From assembly GCF_018130615.1 (NCBI RefSeq), contig NZ_JAFCKB010000003.1, positions 62,001 to 126,000 on the forward strand: 64,000 nucleotides of DNA, written 5' to 3'. The DNA comes from Bradyrhizobium manausense. Lineage in GTDB: Bacteria > Pseudomonadota > Alphaproteobacteria > Rhizobiales > Xanthobacteraceae. The notes under the pieces are model-generated. The model was not told the origin of the DNA and did no database searches. It saw only the letters and a list, made by a program, of their open reading frames with translations. The position numbers were made by a program, and so were the translations under genes. Positions within the stretch are counted from its first letter, which is position 1. Each line of letters starts with the position of its first letter. Below, one piece after another: positions 50,059 to 58,800 of this stretch.

Positions 50059-52949
50059 CGAAGCCGATCGACCATATCGTGTCCGGTGCGGACCTCGTCG
50101 CGGCGCTGGAATTGCCGGGCGAGATGGCGCTCGATGGCCGCCGGCCCATCCTGCTCGATCACCACGGCCATGTCTTCGAGATCGTCGCCGGTCACGCCGA
50201 CATCTTTGCTGTCGATATCAGGGACGGCAAATCCGGCAGCCGCCATCATCTGTTCCGCATCGAGCGCGGAGACATCATTCCCGATCTCCCGGGCTTTCCA
50301 GCGTCATCTCCGGACGGCCTCCGCTTCATCGCGGTGGGCGCACAGGACACGCTTGTGTCCATCGTTCCCCGAGCCGATCGGCCGTCGGAGCTGGCGCTGC
50401 GCTGGATCGAGCGGCTTGCACGTTTCGTCGCGGGACCGGCGCCATTGTGGCAGATGCCCGAATTGCCGGAGGGCGAGGTGACGCTGACCGCGGGCGAAGC
50501 CCGCCGCGGCCCCATGCGCGGCCTGCTCTGGCTCACCGTCGAGCGGGGTGCGCTCGGCCTGCTCGGGACCGGCGCGCGTTACACGGCGGGAAGTCCGCCG
50601 CTGCCGTTGACATCGGGCCTGTGGGTCGAGGCGGGCGCGGACGGCTGCGCCGCAGGTGCGGCCGGCCACGTACCGGCCGACGGGGTGATCTGGCCGGCGA
50701 TCGATCGGTTTCATCTCAGCTTTGCGGAATGCGTTCAGGACATGCTTGCGCGCGACTCTCTGAATGAGGGCGCGCGCCTGGAAAGCCGAACCGGGCTTGC
50801 GGCGTCACAGGCGATCGAAGCTTTCGACCGCCTGTCCGGCATTATCGTGCGCCGCTTCGATCACGATGCGATCGACGCGTCCCGGTCCGACAGGCTGGCC
50901 GGCGCCTGCCAGATCGTCGGCACCGCGATGCGAGCCCCGATCGCGATCACCAATCGCATCGAAGGCAGCGGGCAGGATTTTGCGGGCCTCGCCCAGATCG
51001 CTCAGGCCGCACGCCTGCGGCTGCGCGAGGTGTTGCTCCGGTCGGACTGGTGGCGGCTGGATGCGGGCCCGCTGGTCGGTTGGTTCGGCGAGGCTCGCGC
51101 CGCGATCGCGCTCGTCTACGAGCCGCGTCGCGGCTACATCATGGTCGACCCGCTCACGAAGGCGCGCCGGCCGGTCGATCGGTCCATCGCGGCGCAGATC
51201 GCGCCGGAGGCCGCCACGTTCTATCCGCCGCTGCCGTCGCGCGCCCTGAAATTCAAGGACCTCCTGCAATTCTCGCTGCGCTATGCCCGTGGCAGCGGGC
51301 TGCGCATCGCATTGTCGGTCGTCATGATCGGCCTGTTGTCGCTGGTGACGCCGTTCGTCACCAACCTCTTGATCAGCTCGATCATCCCGCGATCGGAGCT
51401 GGATCAACTCGCCTTCTGCGCACTCGCGCTGGTTCTCGCCGGGCTGTCGGTCGCCGGCGTCCAGGTCATGCAGGCTCTCGTCATGCTGCGGATGGAGGCG
51501 ACGATCGACTGGCGGCTGCAGTCGGCGATGATCGATCGTCTGCTCCGGCTGCCGACCGCCATTTTCCGGGAATACACCGCCGGCGAGCTGGTCGACCGCG
51601 CCATGGGCATCGATGCCGCGCGGCGGGCGCTGACCGGTCATGCCTTGCGCGGCATGATCGCCGGCCTGTTCTGCGTCTTCAGCCTCGGCTTGATGCTCTA
51701 TTACAGCTTCAAGCTGGCGCTGGTCGCGATTGCACTGACATTCGTTCGGGCGGCCGCCATCATCGGGACCAATCTGGTGCGGCTGCATTTCGAGAGCAAG
51801 CACTTCAACCAGCAGGGCAAGGTCAGCGGCTTTGTGCTCCAGCTCCTCACCGGCGTCGGAAAATTGCGCGTCTCGGCGGCGACGTCGCGCGCGCTCGCCA
51901 TCTGGTCGAGGCAGTTTGCGATCCAGAAGCAGTATTTCGTGTCGTCGCAGGTGGCGGGCAACGGGCTCGGCGCGTTCGAGACGGCGTTCCCCACCATCGC
52001 GACGCTGATCATCTACGCCTACGCATCGTATTCGAGCAGCGGCCTGCTGACCGACATCGGCACGTTCTTCGCGTTCTTTTCCGCCTTTGGCCAGTCGATG
52101 GGATCCGTCGGCTCCTGGGCGGCCGGCGTGAGCGAGGCGCTCATCGCCATCCCGCCGCTGCTTCGGCTGCGGCCTCTGATCGCAAGCCCAACCGAAATTC
52201 CCGACGATCGGAAGTCGCCAGGGGAATTGTCCGGATCGGTCGAGCTCGCGCGCGTGTCGTTCCGTTATCTCCAGAACGGGCCCCTTGTGCTGGACAACGT
52301 CTCCTTGAAGATCACCCCGGGCGAGTATGTCGCAGTGGTGGGTCCCTCCGGCAGCGGGAAATCGTCGCTGTTCCGGCTGCTGCTGGGATTCGAGCGCGCG
52401 GAGTCGGGCGCGGTGTTCTACGACGGCAAGTCGATCGAGACGCTGGATGCGAGCGCGCTGCGGCGCCAGCTCGGCGTGGTCCTGCAGAGCGCCAAGCTCG
52501 CGAACGGCAACATCTATGAAAATATCTGCGGCGGAATCCGGCTGCCGCTCGACCAGGCCTGGGAGGCTGCGCGTCTCGCCGGCATCGCAGACGACATCCA
52601 GGCGATGCCGATGGGCATGCTCACCCAGGTCTCGGAGGGTGTCAGCACGCTGTCCGGCGGACAACGCCAGCGCATCATGATTGCGCGCGCGATCGCGCGG
52701 CGTCCCCGTATTCTCTTGTTCGACGAGGCGACGAGCTCGCTGGACAACCGGTCCCAGGCTATCGTCAGCGATGCGCTGGAAAATCTGAACGTCACGAGGA
52801 TCGTGATCGCACACCGGCTCAGCACGGTGCAGCGGGCCGACCGGATCATCGTGCTGGTCGACGGCAAGATCGTCGAGACCGGGACATTCGCCGAGCTGAA
52901 CGCCGCGTCCGGCATGTTCGCCGCGTTCGCGCGGCGCCAGATGCTCTGA
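50055..52949 (+). CDS. Second ABC exporter without peptidase (NHLP permease/ATPase partner)
   Basis: The 964-residue protein has a long soluble N-terminal region (about 1-410; the first 100 residues look like a cyclic-nucleotide-binding or cupin-like beta-barrel, LLDHHGHVFEIVAGHADIFAV), a six-helix membrane domain and an ATPase with Walker A GPSGSGKSS, C-loop LSGGQRQRIM and Walker B ILLFDEATSSLD. No C39 active site is present. Pairs of one peptidase and one non-peptidase ABC protein are typical of NHLP systems and may form heterodimers. Starts 4 bp inside the previous gene. Confidence 0.92.
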   Translation: MTKPIDHIVSGADLVAALELPGEMALDGRRPILLDHHGHVFEIVAGHADIFAVDIRDGKSGSRHHLFRIERGDIIPDLPGFPASSPDGLRFIAVGAQDTLVSIVPRADRPSELALRWIERLARFVAGPAPLWQMPELPEGEVTLTAGEARRGPMRGLLWLTVERGALGLLGTGARYTAGSPPLPLTSGLWVEAGADGCAAGAAGHVPADGVIWPAIDRFHLSFAECVQDMLARDSLNEGARLESRTGLAASQAIEAFDRLSGIIVRRFDHDAIDASRSDRLAGACQIVGTAMRAPIAITNRIEGSGQDFAGLAQIAQAARLRLREVLLRSDWWRLDAGPLVGWFGEARAAIALVYEPRRGYIMVDPLTKARRPVDRSIAAQIAPEAATFYPPLPSRALKFKDLLQFSLRYARGSGLRIALSVVMIGLLSLVTPFVTNLLISSIIPRSELDQLAFCALALVLAGLSVAGVQVMQALVMLRMEATIDWRLQSAMIDRLLRLPTAIFREYTAGELVDRAMGIDAARRALTGHALRGMIAGLFCVFSLGLMLYYSFKLALVAIALTFVRAAAIIGTNLVRLHFESKHFNQQGKVSGFVLQLLTGVGKLRVSAATSRALAIWSRQFAIQKQYFVSSQVAGNGLGAFETAFPTIATLIIYAYASYSSSGLLTDIGTFFAFFSAFGQSMGSVGSWAAGVSEALIAIPPLLRLRPLIASPTEIPDDRKSPGELSGSVELARVSFRYLQNGPLVLDNVSLKITPGEYVAVVGPSGSGKSSLFRLLLGFERAESGAVFYDGKSIETLDASALRRQLGVVLQSAKLANGNIYENICGGIRLPLDQAWEAARLAGIADDIQAMPMGMLTQVSEGVSTLSGGQRQRIMIARAIARRPRILLFDEATSSLDNRSQAIVSDALENLNVTRIVIAHRLSTVQRADRIIVLVDGKIVETGTFAELNAASGMFAAFARRQML

Positions 52950-52971
52950 GCGAGACGACGGCCTCCGCACA

Positions 52972-53007
52972 AACGAAAACCTCCCGGACGTCATTGTCCG
53001 GGAGGTT
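52972..53007 (-). terminator. Intrinsic terminator of peptide gene 3 (also suited to the exporter operon)
   Basis: A perfect 12-bp stem, AACCTCCCGGAC (52978-52989) and GTCCGGGAGGTT (52996-53007), with a 6-nt loop. On the minus strand it is followed by TTTTCGTTT, a good U-tract, so it terminates the peptide gene ending at 53045. The same stem may end the plus-strand exporter operon, which stops at 52949. Confidence 0.8.
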
Positions 53008-53044
53008 CTCAGGTTAAGGCATTTGGCTTGGCTTGGGACCGAGC

Positions 53045-53287
53045 TTAGTTCAGCTTCATGTTGGAGCCGCCACCGGCACCGGTGACGATCCCGCCGACCA
53101 GGATGATGCCGGCGGCAATCCCCGCCACGACCGGGTTCTTGAAGAAGCTGCCGACGGCATGGCCGATCACGTGCGCTTCGTGGCTGATGAAGTGCCCGAT
53201 GCTGGAGAAGAAGCCGCCGCCGGCAACGCCGTCGAGCTGCTCCATCGAGAGTTCGCAATTGGTGCTGTTGTTGATCTCACGGGTCAT
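53045..53287 (-). CDS. Double-glycine leader peptide 3 (bacteriocin-like precursor), 80 aa
   Basis: The leader ends NCELSMEQLDGVAGG, almost the same as in peptide 1 (NCELSIDELEAVAGG). Cleavage after residue 24 would leave a 56-residue core beginning GFFSSIGHFISHEAHVIGHAVG, histidine-rich, followed by a glycine-rich hydrophobic helix (VVAGIAAGIILVGGIVTG) that could span a membrane. AGGAGAGACAAC precedes ATG 53287. It lies on the minus strand, convergent with the exporter operon, and has its own CRP-type site and terminator. Confidence 0.88.
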   Translation of the reverse strand: MTREINNSTNCELSMEQLDGVAGGGFFSSIGHFISHEAHVIGHAVGSFFKNPVVAGIAAGIILVGGIVTGAGGGSNMKLN

Positions 53288-53363
53288 GTTGTCTCTCCTG
53301 TCTTGATGCCGCGGGATCATCCCCGCAACCGTGGACAGCATGCCGCATGCAGCCGGTGATTGC

Positions 53364-53379
53364 CGTGACCGGGGTCACG
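53364..53379. promoter_or_regulatory. Palindromic CRP-type site and promoter region of peptide gene 3
   Basis: CGTGA-CCGGGG-TCACG (plus strand) is perfectly symmetrical in its arms and matches TGTGA-N6-TCACA except at the outer base. Its centre is 84.5 bp before the ATG at 53287. On the minus strand CATGCTGT follows (53341 to 53335), then a GCGGG/CCCGC hairpin (53326 to 53311) and AGGAGA, the same series and spacing as for peptide 1. Confidence 0.75.
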
Positions 53380-53414
53380 CTCTCGCGCGCGATCATGATT
53401 TCGTCGCGGGAGTC

Positions 53415-54302
53415 CTATCCCTCGTACTGATCCGGCCCCATCGCCCACGATGCCTGATCGTGGCCGTACGCGAAGTTGCGGTTGTTGACCGAAGGATTGC
53501 GGTTGACCATCGGCCGCATGAACATCGGATGCGTCGCGCTGCGTACCTCGTGCTCGACGGTGAAGAGAAGCTTGCCGCTGTCGAGATCGACGATGTCGCA
53601 GAAGCGGTACTGGTATTGATTGTCCTCGCGGGAGATCAGGTCGCGCGCCAGCAGCTTGCGGTACGGGCCGGAGAAATCGGTGATGTACATCTGCACATGG
53701 TGGCCGTCATAGCCGGGTTGCGGCCGATCGGTCTCCCGGAACAGCAGGTGCTGGTCGCGGCCGGTCTTCACCGCCGCGACCTTGCCGTCGCCGTTGCGCA
53801 AGGCCGCCGGCATGCCCATGATCGCGGGATAGAAGGCGCAGATCGCCTGCGCTGATCCGGCCGGCACATCAAACTCGACATAGGGGATGCCGAGCGTGAT
53901 GCGCCCGAAGCGCGCCGCGTCCGGTTCGTGGACGCGGATGCGGTTGCCCCACGGGCAGGTGGCTTCGACATAGTCGTTGTGCTCGGCATAGGCAAAGGCC
54001 GTGCCTTCGAGCTTGCTCTTGACCGAAGCCAATCGCGTCAGCAGGGCCTCGCGGCCCTCGATGACGAGCCCGGTATGGCCGCGCAGCACCTGCGCCTTGC
54101 CGCTCGGGAGATGAAACTGGCTTCGTCCGGCATTGATCCACATGTTGGTGTCGGACACCATCAGATAGGGATCGCGGGTCAGCCCGAGGCCGGTGACGTA
54201 GAACAGCGTGGCGAGGCGCTGGTCCGGAACCTGGATGTTGACGTGCTCGAAATGAATGGCGTTGCCGAGATCTTCTGCGGATCGATCGAATTGTTGCGGC
54301 AT
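53415..54302 (-). CDS. VOC family (extradiol dioxygenase/glyoxalase-fold) protein
   Basis: The 295-residue protein has paired VOC modules: first HFEHVNIQVPDQRLATLFYV with FHLPSGKAQVLRGHTGLVIE, later PYVEFDVPAGSAQAICAFYPAIMG and HHVQMYITDFSGPYRKL. Metal ligands of the H/Q-x-E type can be placed but not confirmed. Function is unknown; the neighbours (peptide gene 3, divergent CoA transferase) do not help. Confidence 0.8.
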   Translation of the reverse strand: MPQQFDRSAEDLGNAIHFEHVNIQVPDQRLATLFYVTGLGLTRDPYLMVSDTNMWINAGRSQFHLPSGKAQVLRGHTGLVIEGREALLTRLASVKSKLEGTAFAYAEHNDYVEATCPWGNRIRVHEPDAARFGRITLGIPYVEFDVPAGSAQAICAFYPAIMGMPAALRNGDGKVAAVKTGRDQHLLFRETDRPQPGYDGHHVQMYITDFSGPYRKLLARDLISREDNQYQYRFCDIVDLDSGKLLFTVEHEVRSATHPMFMRPMVNRNPSVNNRNFAYGHDQASWAMGPDQYEG

Positions 54303-54465
54303 GGAGCTGCGCTTCTCGCTGGAGGGACGGACAGGCCCATACTAGAGCAGAATTTCCGCCAGCCGAAACGGTTGGCTGATCACATCTTGCAGGTTGGGCA
54401 TCGTGTCCCTCGCCACCTTGCCGCGGCACCCATTCCCTGTAATCTGACCGCAAAGACATGAGGGA

Positions 54466-55662
54466 ATGAGGCCGATGGGGGGAGTTCTGGAAGGCGTGCG
54501 CGTCCTCGATTTCGGGCGCTATATCGCGGGGCCGTATTGCGCGACATTGCTGGCCGAGTTCGGCGCCGAGGTCATTCGCGTCGAAAAGCGCGACGGCAGC
54601 GAGGACCGCTTCGTGGCGCCGGTCGGCGAGGGTGGCGAGGGCGCATTGTTCCTCCAGGTCAACCGCAACAAGAAGTGCATCACGCTCGATCCCATGACGG
54701 CGGAGGGGCAGGAGGTGATGCGACGCCTGGTGGCGACGGCAGACGTGGTCGTCGCCAATCTGCCTCCGCAGACCTTGCGCGCGATGAAGCTCGACTACGA
54801 CTCGTTGAGAGCGATCAAATCAGACATCATCCTGACGACCGCAACCGCGTTCGGCGGGCCGGGGCCCTGGTCCGACCGCGTCGGCTTTGACGGCGTCGGA
54901 CAGGTCATGTCGGGCTCGGTCTACATGACCGGCGCCGGCGATCCGCCGTACCGCGCGGCCGTGAACTGGGTCGATTTCGGCACCGCGCTGCATTGCGCGT
55001 TCGGGACGCTCGCAGCCCTGATCGAGCGCGGCAAATCCGGGCGCGGACAGATCGTCGAGGGCGCATTGCTTGCGACCGCGCTGTCCTTCACCAATGCCAC
55101 GCTGATCGAGCAGGCGGTCATCAACGTCAACCGCGTTCCGACCGGCAATCTCGGCCAGACTGCGGCGCCGGCGGATATCTACCGCACCAAGGACGGCTGG
55201 GTGCTGTGCCAGGTCACGGGCCATCCGCTGTTCAAGCGCTGGGCGAGGCTGATGGGCGAGGAGGAGCAGTGGCTGAACGATCCGCGCTTCGCCGATGACA
55301 TCAGCCGCGGCAACAACGGCGCCATCATCAGCGAGCGGATGGCGCGCTGGTGCGCGGAGCGTACCACGCAGGAGGCGGTCGACACGCTCGGCAAGGCGAT
55401 GATCCCGACCGGGCCCGTTTTGAGTCCGCAGCAGGCACTGGATCATCCGCACATCCGCGCCGCCGGCTTCCTTCAGGACGTCGACTATCCCGGCTTGCCG
55501 AAACAAGCACCGGTTGCCCGCGCCGCGATCCGGCTGTCGGAAACGCCGGGCGAAATCGCAGCACGTCCGCCGACGCTCGGCGAGCACACGGATACCGTGC
55601 TGGCGGAACTTGGCTACGACAAGGCAGCGATTGCGGCGCTTCGGCAGAGCGGCATCATTTAG
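54466..55662 (+). CDS. Class III CoA transferase (CaiB/BaiF family)
   Basis: The 398-residue protein has VRVLDFGRYIAGPYCATLLAEFGAEVIRVE, VNRNKKCITLDPMTAEG and the catalytic-aspartate region AVNWVDFGTALHCAFGTLAAL. It is a paralogue of the enzyme at 42618-43814 with only moderate similarity, so a different acyl donor or acceptor is likely. ATG 54466 and ATG 54475 are both possible starts (MRPMGGVLEG). It stands alone, divergent from the VOC gene. Confidence 0.9.
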   Translation: MRPMGGVLEGVRVLDFGRYIAGPYCATLLAEFGAEVIRVEKRDGSEDRFVAPVGEGGEGALFLQVNRNKKCITLDPMTAEGQEVMRRLVATADVVVANLPPQTLRAMKLDYDSLRAIKSDIILTTATAFGGPGPWSDRVGFDGVGQVMSGSVYMTGAGDPPYRAAVNWVDFGTALHCAFGTLAALIERGKSGRGQIVEGALLATALSFTNATLIEQAVINVNRVPTGNLGQTAAPADIYRTKDGWVLCQVTGHPLFKRWARLMGEEEQWLNDPRFADDISRGNNGAIISERMARWCAERTTQEAVDTLGKAMIPTGPVLSPQQALDHPHIRAAGFLQDVDYPGLPKQAPVARAAIRLSETPGEIAARPPTLGEHTDTVLAELGYDKAAIAALRQSGII

Positions 55663-55889
55663 GCGCAGCGTCGAAACGAGAGTGGAAATGAGCGGGCGCG
55701 TCTGCTAGACGACTGGCGGCTTGTCCTCGCGCTTTCTGCGTTGGCCGACGATCTTTGCGTCGTATGAGGTTTTAGGGAGGCGTGCGTTCGCACGCTTCAT
55801 CCCATCGGCATGGCCGTCCGCGACCGAATCGCCCTCGAGCTCGGCCGCGTGTGCCATTGACGACTACTTACGACGAGAAACGGATTCAC

Positions 55890-58800
55890 GTGCGTCATTC
55901 CAAGAAAGTGCGGCCAGCCACCAAGAACTCGTCAGTCAAGAGTTCGCCGAAGAAGCGCCTGCCGGCGAAGAGCCCGACAAGCAGGCGCTCGCCAAGCAAG
56001 GCGTCACCGAAGCCGGGCAAGGGCCCGCAGCGCGCCACAATCGCCTCGTCGTCGCCCCTCGGCATGATGGCGCTGCATCTGCTGGCGCAATGGAAGGAAT
56101 CAGGCCGCAGCGGACTCGTTTTCCTTGCCGAGAGCGAGAACCGGGCGGAGCGGCTCGGCAGCGTGATTCACGCGCTGGACCCGTCCTGCGAAGTCCTGGT
56201 GTTTCCGCGGCTGAATACGCTGCCGTTCGATCAATTGGAACCATCGCGCGAGATCGCAGGCCGCCGCACCTCGGTGCTGCGGCGCCTGGCGAAAACCAAA
56301 CAGCCGATCTTTCTCATCTCCACGGCCGAAGCCGTGATGGAGCGCTTGCCGCCGCCGGCGAGCCTGTTGCGCTTGAATACGGGTTTGAAGGTCGGCGGGG
56401 CATTCTCGGAGAGCGAGCTTCGCGTCCGTCTCGAAGAGCTGGGCTACGATCTCGACGATGAACCGGACTACCCGGGCGGCGTGCTGTTTCACGGCCAGAC
56501 CTTCGAGATCTTTCCGGCCGGCGCGCTGGGACCGTTCCGGGTCGAGCACTCGGAGCGCGCCATCAAGCGCATCGTGGCGTTCGACCCGCAAGAGCACGAG
56601 ATCATCTTCGAGACAAAAGAGCTTCTCGTCGATCCCATGTCGGAACGAACAGCCATGTCAGGCGCGCGGGCCAAGCGCGCGACCCTGTTCGACTATTGCG
56701 GCAAGGCCAAGTGGATCGCGGACGCCGGCGTGTCGGTGCATGCCGATGCCTGGCTGAGCACGATCGAGGAGGCCGCCGGCCGCGCCGACAGGGAGCGCGA
56801 ATATCTGGGACGGAGCGACTGGAAGCAGGCGACCCGCGGCATGAAAGTGCTGTCGCGAACCGCCCCGTTCCAGCCGACGCCGGAATTCTCCAAGCTGTCG
56901 TCCACCAGGAAGGCGCTGCGCGCTTTCGTCGAGGAGATCAGGCGGGCCGGTTCGCGCCTGATCCTCGTCGCGGCACAGGAAGAAGATCTCCGCGTGATGG
57001 AGCGGATGAGCGGCGTCCGGGCGGAACGTGTCGAGAATTGGAATGAGGCCGAGAGCGCGCGCCCTCGCGACGTGGCGCTGCTCGCCGATCTCGATGCCGG
57101 CTTCGTCATTCCCGGCAAGAAGGCCGCGGTGGTCCTGACGGCGAGTGACGTGCTCGGCAGCCGCGCGCATCATCCGCAGCCGATGGCGCGAAGCTGGAGC
57201 GCGGCTTTCGATCATGCCGACGTGCCGGAACCGGGCACGGTGGTCGTGCATCTTCAGCGCGGCATCGGCGTGCTTGATGGCTTGCAGACCGTAAACACTG
57301 GCGGCGGCGCCATGCGCGAGATGGTCAGGTTGTCCTTCGCCGGCGACAACGCGGTTCTGGTGCCGCCGCCCGATCTGGCGCAGATGTGGCCCTACTCGAC
57401 GGAGCGCGGCAAGCTCGCGCTCGACAAGGCGGATGGCAGCACATGGTGGGCCCGCCGCAGCGAGGCCGAACAGGAGATTCAGGCCGCCGGCAAGTTGCTC
57501 GCCAAGCACATCAGCCAGCGCAAGCGGCGCAAGGCGGCAAAGCTGGTCCCACCGGGCTCGGCCTACGAAAAATTCGTGGCGCGATTCCCCTATTTCACGA
57601 CCATCGATCAGGCCAAGGCCATCCACGACGTGCTGGATGATCTTGCATCCGGCCATCCCATGGACCGGGTGATCTGCGGCGACGTCGGCTTCGGCAAGAC
57701 CGAGGTGGCGTTGCGCGCGGCGGCGGCCGTGGTGCTATCAGGGAAGCAGGTCGCGATCGCGGTGCCGACGACCGTCTTGGCCCGGCAGCACGTCGCCACC
57801 TTCCGCAAGCGCTTCGCGCCGCTCGAGATCGAGGTCGGCAGCCTGTCGCGCGCCATCTCGGGTGCCGAGACGCGGGAGACCAAGGAAGGCTTGCGCAGCG
57901 GCCGGATCAAAGTCGTGGTCGGCACGCAGGCGCTGACGTCGAAGGACGTGAAGTTCGACGATCTCGGCCTCGTCATCATCGACGAGGAGCAGCATTTTGG
58001 CGCCGCCGAGAAGGCAAAACTCTCGGGGCTTGCCAAGAACGCCCATACGCTCTGGATGAGCGCCACGCCGATCCCGCGCACGCTTGCTGCGGGGCTCGCC
58101 GGCTTCAGGGACCTCAGCGTCATTGCGTCGCCGCCCGTTCACCGGCTTCCGGTCGCGACCAAGATCGCGCCGCTGTCGGATGCCGCGATCGCCTCGGCCC
58201 TGCTGCGCGAGCAGCGGCGGCACGGCCAGAGTTTTCTGATCTGCCCGCGCATCCAGGATCTCGAGCCGATGCTGGCGCGCGTGCAGGCGGTGGCACCCGA
58301 TCTCAAGATCGTCTGTCTGCACGGCAAGCTGCCGGCCGACGAGATCGACGACCGCATGATGACCTTCGTCGAGGGCAAGGCCGACGTTCTGCTCGCCACC
58401 AACATCGTCGAGAGCGGCCTCGACATCCCGCGCGCCAACACCATCGTGGTGTGCTGGCCCGAAAATTTCGGTCTGGCCCAGCTGCACCAGCTGCGCGGGC
58501 GCGTCGGTCGCGGCGGCATCCGCGCCTTTGCGTTTCTCCTGACCGAGTCGGCCTCGGGGCAGTCCGAGAAGCGGCTCGCCGTGTTGGAGGAGTTCAGCCG
58601 TCCTGGCGCCGGTTTTGCCATCAGCGAGCGCGACCTCGATCTGCGCGGCGCGGGCGATCTGTTCTCGGAGCAGCAATCCGGCCACGTCCAGGTGTTCGGG
58701 CCCGTGCTCTACAGCCATCTCCTGAAAATGGCCTCGGAGAAGGTCGATGACGGCAGGTCCGTGGTGTGGGTGCCAGATCTCAATCTGCCGGTCGCGGACA

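Noticed and set aside
50805-53258. An 817-codon minus-strand open frame opposite the second ABC exporter
   Set aside because: Antisense shadow; the plus-strand Walker and C-loop motifs prove the ABC gene, and the true minus-strand gene here is only the 80-residue peptide at 53045-53287.
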